Below, piece by piece: positions 31,616 through 40,218 of a stretch of DNA of 64,000 nt. Source of the stretch: M3007 sp964621185. GTDB lineage: Bacteria; Bacteroidota; Bacteroidia; Chitinophagales; Saprospiraceae. The notes under the pieces were generated by a model. It ran no database searches, was not told where the DNA came from, and was given only the letters and a program-made list of their open reading frames with translations. Location: contig CAZULM010000005.1 in the NCBI GenBank assembly GCA_964621185.1, forward strand, positions 1 to 64,000. Reading direction: 5' to 3'. Made by a program: the position numbers and the translations under genes. The number at the start of each line of letters is the position of its first letter. Within the stretch, counting starts at the first letter, position 1.

Positions 31616-34384
31616 TTAATGTGAAATTGTCAGCTTACCAGACCAAACCGGTAAATTGTCCGAAGCTACCCTGATAAAATAGAGCCCGTCAGTCAAACTC
31701 GTGGTATCAATAATAATTGACGCATTGTTGTCAAGTTTGATGGTTCGTATAGTTTTCCCGGTTATGTCCGTAACCGTCAGGGTACCGCTCAATGGTGCCG
31801 AAAATTGGACATTCGAACGGTCATTGGATGGGTTCGGTGATATGGTAGCAACTATGTTCGCTGCATTGCTACGCTCGAACACCAACCCCGGGCAAAGCGC
31901 CTCGTCGTCATAATCAAATTTCTCTATGGCCGACCTTGCCAAAATTACCCCTATTCCACCTTCGTGCCGGCATTGCCCGGCAATGGATTCCAGGGTAGAA
32001 TAATCCGTTGGCGCCCATTCGGCAGTATTGGCAACATGGCGTGAAACCAACAAAGTCAGCACAGTTTTCAGGTTTGTTTCCCACACATCAGCGGTTGTAA
32101 TTGCCCCCAGGTCTGTGAGCAGTTGGCTGGCCCTGCCGGTAACGGTGGCTAAATACTGTGCGGCAAGCGTTACGTTCTCCTGTTGCAAAACCTCAAGGTC
32201 GTCATGGAGTGTGGCCAGAGCGGCCTCTGCCGCGGCCTTTTGTGCCGGGGTTGCGGCTTCCTGATACAATTGTTGCTGCTCCCTGATGGCATCCAGCTTT
32301 TGACCCGTTGCTGTCTGGTTGTTATCCCAGTCGCTTTGCAGGGCTGTTTCTATAACACCTATGTTCTCCCATGCCTCTTTAGCCCGTTGCAGCTTGCCAA
32401 TATTGCCTTCATCATGGGTGTTGAAGAATTGAGCATCAAGGCTGCCGTTAGGCCGAAGTTGCGGGTGCGCCAACAGTTCGGAATACGCAAAAAGGCTGGC
32501 ATCCCAGGTGGTTGCGGGGTATCCCTTGTAAGGTTCAAAGTCTCCGTCGATCAGCAGGCGGCTGGAGCGGGCCTGTTTGGGGTCGTTTGGGTCGGCAACT
32601 TCAAAACAAGGAAGTGAATTTGATGGTTCGCCGCCTGAATATGAGAACCAGTCGTCAGCGGGAATCCTTGGATTCGCCCATAATGAAGTATTCTGGTTAG
32701 CGCTGTTAATATAGAATGCAGAAGATTGGAGCAAAAACAGATCTGGATCTCCCTCAAAACGCGCCTCCGTCGGGCTGGCAGAAGGCCATTTGTTTTCCGC
32801 GTCTTCTTGTTCTCCGATCATAGTGCCATGGGTAAGGTTCAGGTCACATTCGTTATTTTCCATTTGGTTGAGCTTGAAGGTGGTCATGTTGCAGCCGGAG
32901 CCGGTGAAATAAAAGCCCTGGTTCAATTTTTCGGCGTAGTTGCAGGAGATCAGGCAATAGCCTGAGCTTGTGTTGTCGATGCCCCTGTATTGGAAATAGT
33001 TCGAGCTCTGGGCTGCGCCGAAGGTTGCAAAAAAATCGTTGCCAAGCATTTCGTTGTTGCTGGCTTTGTACAACAAAATGCCCTTGTATTCGTGTTCTGC
33101 GGTAGTGGCATAGTTTTGGAAATAATTGTTCCCTTCCAATCTGATCCTTTGTGTATGGTTGAGGTATGAGCCAACATGTTGGTGAGGCGGGTTGGGGTCA
33201 TGCACTTTGAGATCGTCAAAAAACTGGTTGTCTTTAACAAATGCTCTGTTGGGCAAAATCATATCGCTAAAGTTGAACCGGGTGCCATACCTATAATCTG
33301 GGGCGGTGTTATTGTCCCGGAATTCGCAGTCTTCAATTTGCAGCCCTGCAAACGTTGAGTTTCCCAGGTAAATGCCGTTTGTCCCATAGGATTCGAAGCG
33401 ACAGTTGGTGACTATAAAAGCTGTGGGAATCTTGCTATTAAATGCTTCCACCTCTGACCCGGTTGATTCTATTTTGGCGTTGTCGAGAACAAGGTTGTAA
33501 TTTTTAGTAGCGATGCCAATTCCATGCCTGTCTATCATAGATAAGCTGGTTTCCTCTCCACCAAATCCGTTGATTTTTGCGGTAAAGATGGCCCCACTGC
33601 CTTCTATATCAATGGCCAATCCCCCGTTAGAAAACTTTGTGGTGTACAGGTCAAAGTTGGAATTGGATCCAGAAATCCCTTCTGAATAGCCCGAAACCTG
33701 GTTGGGCGGAGTAGCCAAGTTTTGGCTGCCGATTAGAACATAGCCAACATTAACGAGGTTTATCGCCGTTGCAACTGGTTGTTGGCCAGGGCAAGGCGTT
33801 ACGACCCCACCGGTAGCATCGAAAAGATTGCTGGAGATACCTGCACCGGATACCTTTGGTTTCCCAGCAATATTGATACAGGTGTAATTGCCGATAAAGT
33901 TGTTGCCCTTTATTTCTGCAGTGCATGCGTCGTTCAGAGCGATGGCTTTGCAGGAACGAAATACCTGGCACTGGTCAAAGACAATCATTGCGGCATTTTG
34001 GACCTCGATTCCTGCCCAAGAGGTAGCATTGCCACAGATATCAAATTGAGTCGGCTGATTGGTGTTTGGGTTAGGAGCCGCGTCCAAACTGCAATTCCCG
34101 TTTATGATGATTTTACCGGTATTGTCAGAAAAGAAGACGTTCACACCGCGCAAACGCCATGTTTTGCCTTCATCAATAGTAAAGGAACCTTGAATTTCGA
34201 CGGTGCCGCCTGTCATGTTTTCCATGGCCATTGGTGCATCAGATAGTTTTGGAACATTTGCACCAGTACCAACAACATAAGTGGCAGCCGGGCACTGTGC
34301 ATGTATTTTCATACTAAACAGCATCAAAACCACCAAAAACTTTAGCTGATTCAGCTTGTGGGCAAAAGGCTGCCCCCCCCGCAA
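31616..34384 (-). CDS. T9SS type A protein with right-handed beta-helix-like body
   Basis: A 922-residue exported protein. The N-terminal hydrophobic stretch (KFLVVLMLFSMKIHAQ, cleavage near residue 30) is a signal peptide. The first 500 residues show short repeated strands and Asn-rich turns of a parallel beta-helix (IYLGNSTFAGLQIEDCEFRD, IRLEGNNYFQNY, KLNQMENNECDLNL), followed by a helical coiled region rich in Q/A/L (TAAQKAAAEA-like, around residues 690-760). The last 75 residues (ISPNPSNDRSNVQFS onward) are the type A T9SS sorting domain. The start is uncertain: TTG 34384 is followed at once by a run of eight G on the coding strand, which may allow slippage; internal Met codons at residues 21 and 25 would cut the signal short. 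Ligand unknown. Confidence 0.83.
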   Translation of the reverse strand: MRGGQPFAHKLNQLKFLVVLMLFSMKIHAQCPAATYVVGTGANVPKLSDAPMAMENMTGGTVEIQGSFTIDEGKTWRLRGVNVFFSDNTGKIIINGNCSLDAAPNPNTNQPTQFDICGNATSWAGIEVQNAAMIVFDQCQVFRSCKAIALNDACTAEIKGNNFIGNYTCINIAGKPKVSGAGISSNLFDATGGVVTPCPGQQPVATAINLVNVGYVLIGSQNLATPPNQVSGYSEGISGSNSNFDLYTTKFSNGGLAIDIEGSGAIFTAKINGFGGEETSLSMIDRHGIGIATKNYNLVLDNAKIESTGSEVEAFNSKIPTAFIVTNCRFESYGTNGIYLGNSTFAGLQIEDCEFRDNNTAPDYRYGTRFNFSDMILPNRAFVKDNQFFDDLKVHDPNPPHQHVGSYLNHTQRIRLEGNNYFQNYATTAEHEYKGILLYKASNNEMLGNDFFATFGAAQSSNYFQYRGIDNTSSGYCLISCNYAEKLNQGFYFTGSGCNMTTFKLNQMENNECDLNLTHGTMIGEQEDAENKWPSASPTEARFEGDPDLFLLQSSAFYINSANQNTSLWANPRIPADDWFSYSGGEPSNSLPCFEVADPNDPKQARSSRLLIDGDFEPYKGYPATTWDASLFAYSELLAHPQLRPNGSLDAQFFNTHDEGNIGKLQRAKEAWENIGVIETALQSDWDNNQTATGQKLDAIREQQQLYQEAATPAQKAAAEAALATLHDDLEVLQQENVTLAAQYLATVTGRASQLLTDLGAITTADVWETNLKTVLTLLVSRHVANTAEWAPTDYSTLESIAGQCRHEGGIGVILARSAIEKFDYDDEALCPGLVFERSNAANIVATISPNPSNDRSNVQFSAPLSGTLTVTDITGKTIRTIKLDNNASIIIDTTSLTDGLYFIRVASDNLPVWSGKLTISH

Positions 34385-34737
34385 TAAAGGTCGTCAAATT
34401 AAAGTGATTCTGTTGCTTGGGATGGCACAAATTTGCGCCAAGTAGATGTGCTGGATAATTTTTCATCGTTTGAAGTAGTTTGAAATTTAAAGATAAAGAG
34501 TTACAAGGGCCAGCCGGTCAGACTGACCAAACTAATCATAAGACATATCTCGACAAATTGACCTTGAATGGTTTATTGGGCGCTAAGGAAGGTTCGAACC
34601 GTGTCCCGGCTTGGGGTGCCTATGCCCCTGGGCGAAACAGTGATACAAATGTAGTGACTAATAATCCAAATATTCAATAGCACTAGCACGTGTTGCCTGT
34701 TAAAATTGGAAATTTAACAATTATGTGACTCGGAAAA
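34385..34737. other. Gene-free stretch with a small GTCAGAC palindrome
   Basis: A stretch of 353 bases between two minus-strand genes. It contains the palindrome GGTCAGACTGACC at 34516-34528, belonging to the GTC(T/A)GAC repeat family, and a weak AT-rich hairpin TGTTAAA/TTTAACA near 34698-34719 downstream of the glycosyltransferase stop. A 66-codon plus-strand frame shows no recognisable protein features. I see no RNA gene. Confidence 0.5.
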
Positions 34738-35994
34738 TTACCGTGGAAACCAGTGTTGTGATTTCTCGTTTAAGGCTCCCTGCACCACCCCCAAATACCT
34801 CGGCAGCACCAACCCATCGCCAAACTCCCGCTCAACCTTCTCCCGCCCTTTCCCCCCCATTTCATCAATCTGGGTAAGGGACAAAGCCAGGGTTTTCCTA
34901 AAAGCATCTGCCAGGGCGCGGGCATCCCGCGGCGGCGCCAGGAACCCGTTTTCCCCTTCGGTCACGGTTTCGCGGCACCCGACGCTGTCGGTGGTAATGA
35001 TCATCTTGCCCATCGCCATGCCCTCCAGCACAGCGCGCGGCACGCCCTCGCGGTAGTAGGAGGGCAGCACCAGCACATCGGCCTCGGCGATGGCGGGGCG
35101 CACGTCGGCGGCAAAGCCGAGGTATTCGACCGAGCCTTCGTGCACCCATTCCTGCAGCTCGGCGGCTAAAATAGTGGTGGGGTTGCCGGGATCGGTGCTG
35201 CCCAAGACGCGGAACTCGGCCTGGCAGCCTTCCGATTTTATCATGCGGGCGGCCTCCGCAAATTCCCGGATACCTTTCTCCGCCAGCAGCCTGGCCACAA
35301 ACAGAAAGACAAGCCCCTCCGAGTCGCCCGACTTTTTTCGCGGCGCGAAATGGTTCAAGTCGATGCCAGGCCCCGGAACCAGCAGGGCTTTGGAGGCCGG
35401 TACTATTTTTCTGGAAACAAATTCCTGCAGGTCGTCCTGGTTCAGGAAGATCACTTTTTGGGCAGTGCGGAATGAAAATCGGTACAAACCTAGCAAAAGC
35501 TTGCGCAGCCAGCTTTCTTGGCTGCCCGAAATGCCCATGCCCTCAATGGTGGAGATGACAGGGATGCTCAGCATGGCAGCCGCCAGGTTGCCTAAGGTGT
35601 TGGGCCGGATGGTGAAGAGGCAGGCTACGTCCGGCTTTATCCGGCGCAGCGTAAAATACAGCTCGACAAACAGCCGCAGGTTGGTAAAGGGAGAAAGGCT
35701 GCTGCGCCTGAGGTGGCGGAGCGGGTAGAACTTGCTGCGCGTATGCCGTTCTAGCTTGAGCCGGGAGGCATCGTCGGCTGCGATCAGCACGACCTCGTAT
35801 CCGGCGCGATCCAGCGCCTGGATGAGGCTCAGGCGGTAGTTCCACAGCGTCCAGGCGATGCTTGCCACGAGGGCGACTTTGGGGGCTGGATCGAGGGGGT
35901 TTCGGTTCGGGGCAAAAAAAATCTCTGAACCGGGCGCAGGAGGCTGCGGTTCAGAGATTTGCCGAATAGGATGTGGCGCTGTTTTCTTCGTCAC
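34738..35994 (-). CDS. Glycosyltransferase family 4 protein
   Basis: The 418-residue enzyme resembles GT4 transferases such as those moving GalNAc or fucosyl-type sugars in capsule and O-unit loci. After about 38 variable residues, KVALVASIAWTLWNYRLSLI starts the acceptor domain, with RLKLERHTRSKFYPLRHLRR next. VISTIEGMGI (the strand before the hinge) and LVFLFVARLLAEKGIREFAEA mark the two domains. The donor site has YREGVPRAVLEGMAMGKMIITT with E-x7-E and VGCRETVTEGENGFL. It overlaps the DUF433 gene start by four bases (ATGA-type junction), so the two are cotranscribed. The product sugar is not predictable. Confidence 0.93.
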   Translation of the reverse strand: MTKKTAPHPIRQISEPQPPAPGSEIFFAPNRNPLDPAPKVALVASIAWTLWNYRLSLIQALDRAGYEVVLIAADDASRLKLERHTRSKFYPLRHLRRSSLSPFTNLRLFVELYFTLRRIKPDVACLFTIRPNTLGNLAAAMLSIPVISTIEGMGISGSQESWLRKLLLGLYRFSFRTAQKVIFLNQDDLQEFVSRKIVPASKALLVPGPGIDLNHFAPRKKSGDSEGLVFLFVARLLAEKGIREFAEAARMIKSEGCQAEFRVLGSTDPGNPTTILAAELQEWVHEGSVEYLGFAADVRPAIAEADVLVLPSYYREGVPRAVLEGMAMGKMIITTDSVGCRETVTEGENGFLAPPRDARALADAFRKTLALSLTQIDEMGGKGREKVEREFGDGLVLPRYLGVVQGALNEKSQHWFPR

Positions 35995-36272
35995 GCTGCT
36001 GCAAACATACGACCCTCGCCGGGTTGGATGTTAGAACGCGGGTCTCTTGCCAACGCTGCAATCTGATCGGGTGTGTACTCTCTTTCCACCAGATCATACA
36101 CCTCAAGTGCCTGATCGCGGGTGATGGATGGGAATTCACGCAGGAATTCATTTACGCTGACGCCAATTCGAAGAAAATCATAAAAAGTCTCAATTCGAAC
36201 ACGAGTCCCACTGAATACGGGAGCGCCATCTTGAATTTCGGGGTGCACAGTGATTGCGGCAAGTTGATTCAT
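35991..36272 (-). CDS. DUF433 domain protein (VapB45/antitoxin-like fold)
   Basis: A 93-residue protein with the DUF433 signature: VHPEIQDGAPVFSGTRVRIETFYDFL, then VNEFLREFPSITRDQALEVYDLV, a winged-helix-like DNA-binding fold. In many genomes DUF433 proteins act as antitoxins next to a DUF5615 PIN-like toxin; no such toxin is adjacent here. Instead it precedes a glycosyltransferase gene with a four-base overlap. It may be an orphan antitoxin or a stand-alone regulator. The last 15 residues, from RSNIQPGEGRM, are outside the domain. Confidence 0.85.
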   Translation of the reverse strand: MNQLAAITVHPEIQDGAPVFSGTRVRIETFYDFLRIGVSVNEFLREFPSITRDQALEVYDLVEREYTPDQIAALARDPRSNIQPGEGRMFAAA

Positions 36273-36484
36273 ATCCGGTGCTGTTGTTTTGTGATTAAAC
36301 GATTCAGACCGGGATTATACAAAGCTTTCATACAAGGATTAATTTAGAAATGAAGATTAGAAATGGTAACAGGAGCGAATGTAGAGAATATTCTACGGGA
36401 TAAAAAAAAATGTTAATGAAATTTTTATAAAACTTAGGGTTTGCCCTGAATTGATCTTTTAGAGCATCCGGGAAAACCCTGAAT

Positions 36485-37564
36485 TTACAGGTATTTTTCG
36501 CCCGTCCTTTCTTTGACAATGGCCGTTACCTGCTTGATTTCCTGCTCTTTAGCTTTCGGATAAACCAGGAGCACATCGCCTTCGTCCACCACGATGTAGT
36601 CATGCAAATCTTTTAACACGGCAAGCTTTCCGGCAGGCAAACGCACCAAGCAGTTGCTGCTGTCGAGGGGAAGGGTTGTGCCGCCGAGCAGGGCATTGCC
36701 TTGCTCGTCTTTGGGACATTCGCCGTGCAGGCTTGCCCAGGTGCCGAGGTCGCTCCAGCCAAATTCAGCCGGGATGGTATAGACATTGCGCGCTTTTTCC
36801 ATGATCGCCACATCCACGGCGACATTGGGCGTACCGGGGTATTCACGGTCAATAAAACTTTGTTCTCCGGCCGTATTCCATTGGCCATTGCCTTTTGTGA
36901 GGATGCTGAATATGTCCGGAGCGAGGTTTTCAAAGGCCGCGAGGATGGATTTGACGCTCCAGATAAAAATGCCCGCATTCCACAAATATTCGCCGGAAGC
37001 TACAAATGTTTGTGCAGTGGCCAGGTCGGGTTTTTCGGCAAAGCGTTTTACCTTGAAAATGCCCTTTTCCGCCTCCTGTTCCATTTGGATATACCCATAG
37101 CCGGTGTCGGGGCGGGAGGGCTGTACGCCCAATGTCAGGAGGGCGTCGTTTTTGGCGGCAAAATCCAGGGCCAGGCTTATTTTTTCCAGGAAGGCATTTT
37201 CCTTCAGCACGATATGGTCGCTGGGCGCGATCACGAAATTGGCATCGGGGTCGAGGGCGGCAAGTTTTAAAGCTGTGTAGCAAACACAGGGTGCGGTGTT
37301 GTTCCGGCTAGGCTCGCAAAGCACCTGGTTTTCGGTGATCTCCGGCAATTGTTCCAGCACCAGGTCTTTGTACAGGGCATTGGTGACGATAAAAATGTGG
37401 CTGGCGGGGCAGATTGGCAGGAAACGCTCGAACGTGAGGCGCAGCAGGCTTTTGCCCGTGCCGAGCATGTCGAGGAACTGTTTGGGGCGGGCTTCGCGGC
37501 TGCCCGGCCAGAACCGGCTGCCGACCCCGCCCGCCATAATGGCGACGTAGGTGTGGTTTGACAT
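36485..37564 (-). CDS. manC: Mannose-1-phosphate guanylyltransferase
   Basis: ManC makes GDP-mannose from mannose 1-phosphate and GTP. The 359-residue protein has the nucleotidyltransferase signature AGGVGSRFWPGSREARPKQF at residues 11-30 and the metal/substrate loop FVIAPSDHIV near residue 108, plus RFAEKPD and EFGWSDLGTWASLH, all diagnostic of mannose-1-phosphate guanylyltransferases. It lacks the C-terminal isomerase domain of the long bifunctional form. ATG 37564 is preferred because homologues begin MSNHTYVAIMAGG. A near-consensus -7 box (TATTTTCG, 37585-37592 minus strand) precedes it. GDP-mannose feeds the GDP-fucose synthase encoded at 38936-39874; the intermediate dehydratase Gmd is not in the window. 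Confidence 0.95.
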   Translation of the reverse strand: MSNHTYVAIMAGGVGSRFWPGSREARPKQFLDMLGTGKSLLRLTFERFLPICPASHIFIVTNALYKDLVLEQLPEITENQVLCEPSRNNTAPCVCYTALKLAALDPDANFVIAPSDHIVLKENAFLEKISLALDFAAKNDALLTLGVQPSRPDTGYGYIQMEQEAEKGIFKVKRFAEKPDLATAQTFVASGEYLWNAGIFIWSVKSILAAFENLAPDIFSILTKGNGQWNTAGEQSFIDREYPGTPNVAVDVAIMEKARNVYTIPAEFGWSDLGTWASLHGECPKDEQGNALLGGTTLPLDSSNCLVRLPAGKLAVLKDLHDYIVVDEGDVLLVYPKAKEQEIKQVTAIVKERTGEKYL

Positions 37565-37710
37565 GGTGTGGTAGATTTTGGGGGCGAAAATAGGGGATTC
37601 GTGTGGCAGCGGCGAATAACCTTGCAGTAATTCTATACCAGAATTTCTGTGATTTGCAAGAAAAAGCTTTACTTTTACCATGAAAATTCTGCATTCAAAC
37701 CTGATATTTC

Positions 37711-38886
37711 ATGGTAAACAACGTGTACGTCCCCCGTGCAACCGAAGCTGAAATACTCAAGCTTACTTCTTATTTCCCAGCTGTCGCTGTGGTCGGCCCC
37801 CGCCAGGTGGGAAAAACCTCGCTCGTACAGGCTATTAGGTCAAAATTGTCAAAGCCCTCGGTTTACCTGGATTTGGAGAACCCCGACGACCTGGCAAAGC
37901 TGAATAACCCATCATTGCTTCTCGACCCCCTGGCCGAGCAAACGGTCATCCTCGACGAAGTGCAGAAAGTACCTTCCCTCTTTCCGGTTTTAAGGGGCAT
38001 AATTGACCGCAACCGGCAGCCCGGCCGCTTTATCCTGCTGGGCAGTGCCTCGCCCGATTTGATACGGGACACTTCCGAATCACTGGCGGGGCGGATCGCT
38101 TACCTCGAACTCAAGCCATTCCGCTACGATGAAATCAGCCATCTGTCCGATTGGCGTACACATTGGTTCCGGGGCGGGTTTCCACCGTCGCTGCTGGCGC
38201 CCGACGAAGATTTTACGCGAATTTGGCGACAAAACTTCATCAAAACTTACTTGGAGCGCGACCTGCCCCTGCTTGGTCTTCGTGCCGACCCGCTGCTCAC
38301 CGGTCGCCTCTGGCAAATGACGGCGCACCTTAGCGGCAGCCTGCTCAACATGGAAAGCCTTTCCGGTTCGTTGGGCATACACGGTTCCACGGTGCGGCAA
38401 TACCTGGACTTTTTCGAATCGGCCTACCTGGTGCGACGCTTGCAGCCCTATTTTACCAACTTGAAAAAGAGGTTGGTAAAGACTCCGAAAATTTACATCT
38501 GTGACACAGGTATTCTACACCAACTCCTTGGCATCGCATCTCCGCTTGACCTTGCTGGGCGTCCGACGTTGGGCGCTTCCTGGGAAACCTACGTCATTGA
38601 GCAGATAGCCGCTATGCTTCCCGACTGGGCAGAAATCTACTTCTACCGTACACACCAGGGCACGGAGGCCGACCTCGTCATCACCCGGGGCGGTTTGCCA
38701 GAGGTGCTGGTCGAGATAAAATATTCGACCACTCCAAAAGTGTCAAAGGGCTTTCACATCGCGCAGGCCGATCTGGGTACGAGCAAGCAATTCGTCGTCT
38801 GTCCTGTGGAAACAAGTTTTCCGCTTTCGGAACACATCAATGTATTGGGCATAAATGATCTTGCGCAACTGTTTTTGCAGGAGTGA
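37711..38886 (+). CDS. AAA ATPase with DUF4143 domain
   Basis: A 391-residue protein of the large ATPase plus DUF4143 family, of unclear function. Walker A is GPRQVGKTS at residues 29-37 and Walker B is VILDEVQ near residue 76, followed by sensor-like FILLGSASPDLIRD. The C-terminal DUF4143 part, with LERDLPLLG, WETYVIEQIAAMLPDWAEIYFYRTHQGTEADLV and VEIKYS, resembles a restriction-endonuclease-like fold with the conserved D/E-x-K-like pattern. Such genes are scattered in Bacteroidota and often patchy between strains. It stands alone on the plus strand between two GDP-sugar genes with no apparent partner; a TACTTTTA box lies at 37670-37677. Confidence 0.93.
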   Translation: MVNNVYVPRATEAEILKLTSYFPAVAVVGPRQVGKTSLVQAIRSKLSKPSVYLDLENPDDLAKLNNPSLLLDPLAEQTVILDEVQKVPSLFPVLRGIIDRNRQPGRFILLGSASPDLIRDTSESLAGRIAYLELKPFRYDEISHLSDWRTHWFRGGFPPSLLAPDEDFTRIWRQNFIKTYLERDLPLLGLRADPLLTGRLWQMTAHLSGSLLNMESLSGSLGIHGSTVRQYLDFFESAYLVRRLQPYFTNLKKRLVKTPKIYICDTGILHQLLGIASPLDLAGRPTLGASWETYVIEQIAAMLPDWAEIYFYRTHQGTEADLVITRGGLPEVLVEIKYSTTPKVSKGFHIAQADLGTSKQFVVCPVETSFPLSEHINVLGINDLAQLFLQE

Positions 38887-38935
38887 ATAGGCTGTTCCAA
38901 TGTGGTAGCGGGAAGGATGAGTTGAACGAGGAGCG

Positions 38936-39874
38936 CTAGGATATATCAAACACCCTTTCTTTAACCGCCTCATACACCCTTTGAATACCATCTTCCAGCT
39001 TGATGCTTGCCTTCCAGCCCAGTGCCGTCAGTTTGCTGACATCCATAAGCTTGCGCGGGGTGCCGTCGGGTTTGGAAAGGTCGTTTTTTATCTCGCCCTC
39101 AAAACCAACGATTTGGCGGACGATCTGGGCCAGCTCCAGGATGGACACATCTTCGCCTACGCCGATGTTCACAAACCCTGGTTCGTTGTAATGCTGCATC
39201 AAAAAGAAGCAGGCATCGGCCAGGTCGTCCACGTGCATGAATTCGCGGCGCGGCAGCCCGCTGCCCCAAATGGTAACAGACGGCAGGCCATCGCGCCGGG
39301 CTTCGTGGAACCGGCGGATCATGGCAGGCAAAACATGGCTGTTCTGGGGGTGGTAGTTGTCGTTGGGGCCATAGAGGTTGGTGGGCATGACGCTCACGAA
39401 ATTGCAGCCGTATTGGGCGCGGTAAGCATCGCAAAGCTTAATTCCGGCTATTTTGGCGATGGCATACGGCTCGTTGGTCGGTTCCAGCAAGCCCGTCAAA
39501 AGGGCTTCTTCGCGCAATGGTTGGGGCGCCAATTTGGGGTAAATACAGGACGAACCCAGGAACATGAGCTTTTTTACGCCCTGCAAATAGGCACTGTGGA
39601 TAACATTTGCCTCGATCATCAGGTTGTCGTACAGGAATTCGGCGCGGTAGGTGTCGTTGGCTAAGATGCCGCCTACTTTGGCGGCGGCCAGGAACACAAA
39701 ATCAGGTTTTTCTTTTCTAAAAAACTCATTGACTTCCAACTGGTTGCGCAAGTCCAGGTCGTTTGAGCCAGCCAGGCAGAAATTGGAAAACCCTTCCTGT
39801 TCCAGTTTGCGCAGAATAGCAGAACCCACCATCCCGCGGTGCCCAGCTACGTATATTTTTGAAGATTTTTCCAT
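38936..39874 (-). CDS. fcl: GDP-L-fucose synthase
   Basis: Converts GDP-4-keto-6-deoxymannose to GDP-L-fucose by epimerisation and NADPH reduction. The 312-residue short-chain dehydrogenase begins KIYVAGHRGMVGSAILRKL, with the Rossmann motif at residues 11-17. The catalytic Ser is in FLGSSCIYPKLAPQPLREEA and the Tyr-x3-Lys pair in YAIAKIAG. The region NLYGPNDNYHPQNSHVLPA is diagnostic for this enzyme. ATG 39874 matches the start of homologues; the more upstream start at 39946 adds 24 unrelated residues. It works with ManC encoded nearby, probably for fucosylated surface glycan. Confidence 0.96.
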   Translation of the reverse strand: MEKSSKIYVAGHRGMVGSAILRKLEQEGFSNFCLAGSNDLDLRNQLEVNEFFRKEKPDFVFLAAAKVGGILANDTYRAEFLYDNLMIEANVIHSAYLQGVKKLMFLGSSCIYPKLAPQPLREEALLTGLLEPTNEPYAIAKIAGIKLCDAYRAQYGCNFVSVMPTNLYGPNDNYHPQNSHVLPAMIRRFHEARRDGLPSVTIWGSGLPRREFMHVDDLADACFFLMQHYNEPGFVNIGVGEDVSILELAQIVRQIVGFEGEIKNDLSKPDGTPRKLMDVSKLTALGWKASIKLEDGIQRVYEAVKERVFDIS

Positions 39875-39904
39875 CTTATTTTTCAGACTTTTTTGAATAA
39901 AAAG

Positions 39905-39933
39905 TTGCTTGTTGGGATAATAGTGTACTTTTA
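39905..39933 (+). promoter_or_regulatory. Possible promoter of the histone-like gene
   Basis: TACTTTTA (39926-39933) matches seven of eight positions treating the last base as degenerate, with TTG at 39905-39907 and an 18-base spacer. The predicted leader is about 27 bases to the ATG at 39967. Confidence 0.4.
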
Positions 39934-39966
39934 CGGCGCTATTCATTAACTTTAACCAACAACATC

Positions 39967-40152
39967 ATGAGCAAAATTTTTGATGCCATCAAACAAAAAG
40001 TAGCAGAAGCCGAAGCCGATGTAACGAAATTCGACGCTGGAAATGCCGCTGCTGGCAGCCGCGTTCGGAAAGCTATGCAGGAACTGAAAGACCTTGCACA
40101 AGCTTTGCGCAAAGACGTTCTTGAGACCAAAGAAGCAAGAAAAGCGAAATAA
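39967..40152 (+). CDS. Hc1/histone H1-like DNA-binding protein
   Basis: A 61-residue, lysine- and alanine-rich protein with the pattern of the Bacteroidota histone H1-like (Hc1) family: an N-terminal helix KIFDAIKQKVAEAEADVTKF followed by NAAAGSRVRKAMQELKDLAQ and a basic tail ending KARKAK-like residues. Such proteins bind DNA non-specifically and help compact the nucleoid. The gene has its own probable promoter and a very strong terminator right after the stop, indicating a short single-gene transcript, as expected for an abundant protein. The fcl gene is divergent. Confidence 0.8.
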   Translation: MSKIFDAIKQKVAEAEADVTKFDAGNAAAGSRVRKAMQELKDLAQALRKDVLETKEARKAK

Positions 40153-40173
40153 ATTTCGCCCAAAGGCTACTGC

Positions 40174-40215
40174 AGTGGCGGGGTGACTACGACAGTCGCC
40201 CCGCCACTCTTTTTT
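40174..40215 (+). terminator. Intrinsic terminator after the histone-like gene
   Basis: AGTGGCGGGGTGAC pairs with GTCGCCCCGCCACT (14 bp with one T-G pair) around a seven-base loop, followed by CTTTTTTG. It lies between the convergent histone-like gene and the biotin carboxylase gene, and may serve both directions. Confidence 0.85.
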
Positions 40216-40218
40216 GCC

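Noticed and set aside
34480..34680. Plus-strand open frame of 66 codons in the gene-free stretch
   Set aside because: No family features, no promoter, and it crosses a repeat palindrome.
37711..38886. Defence-system ATPase interpretation of the DUF4143 gene
   Set aside because: No effector, nuclease or other defence gene is adjacent; DUF4143 ATPases are common stand-alone genes.
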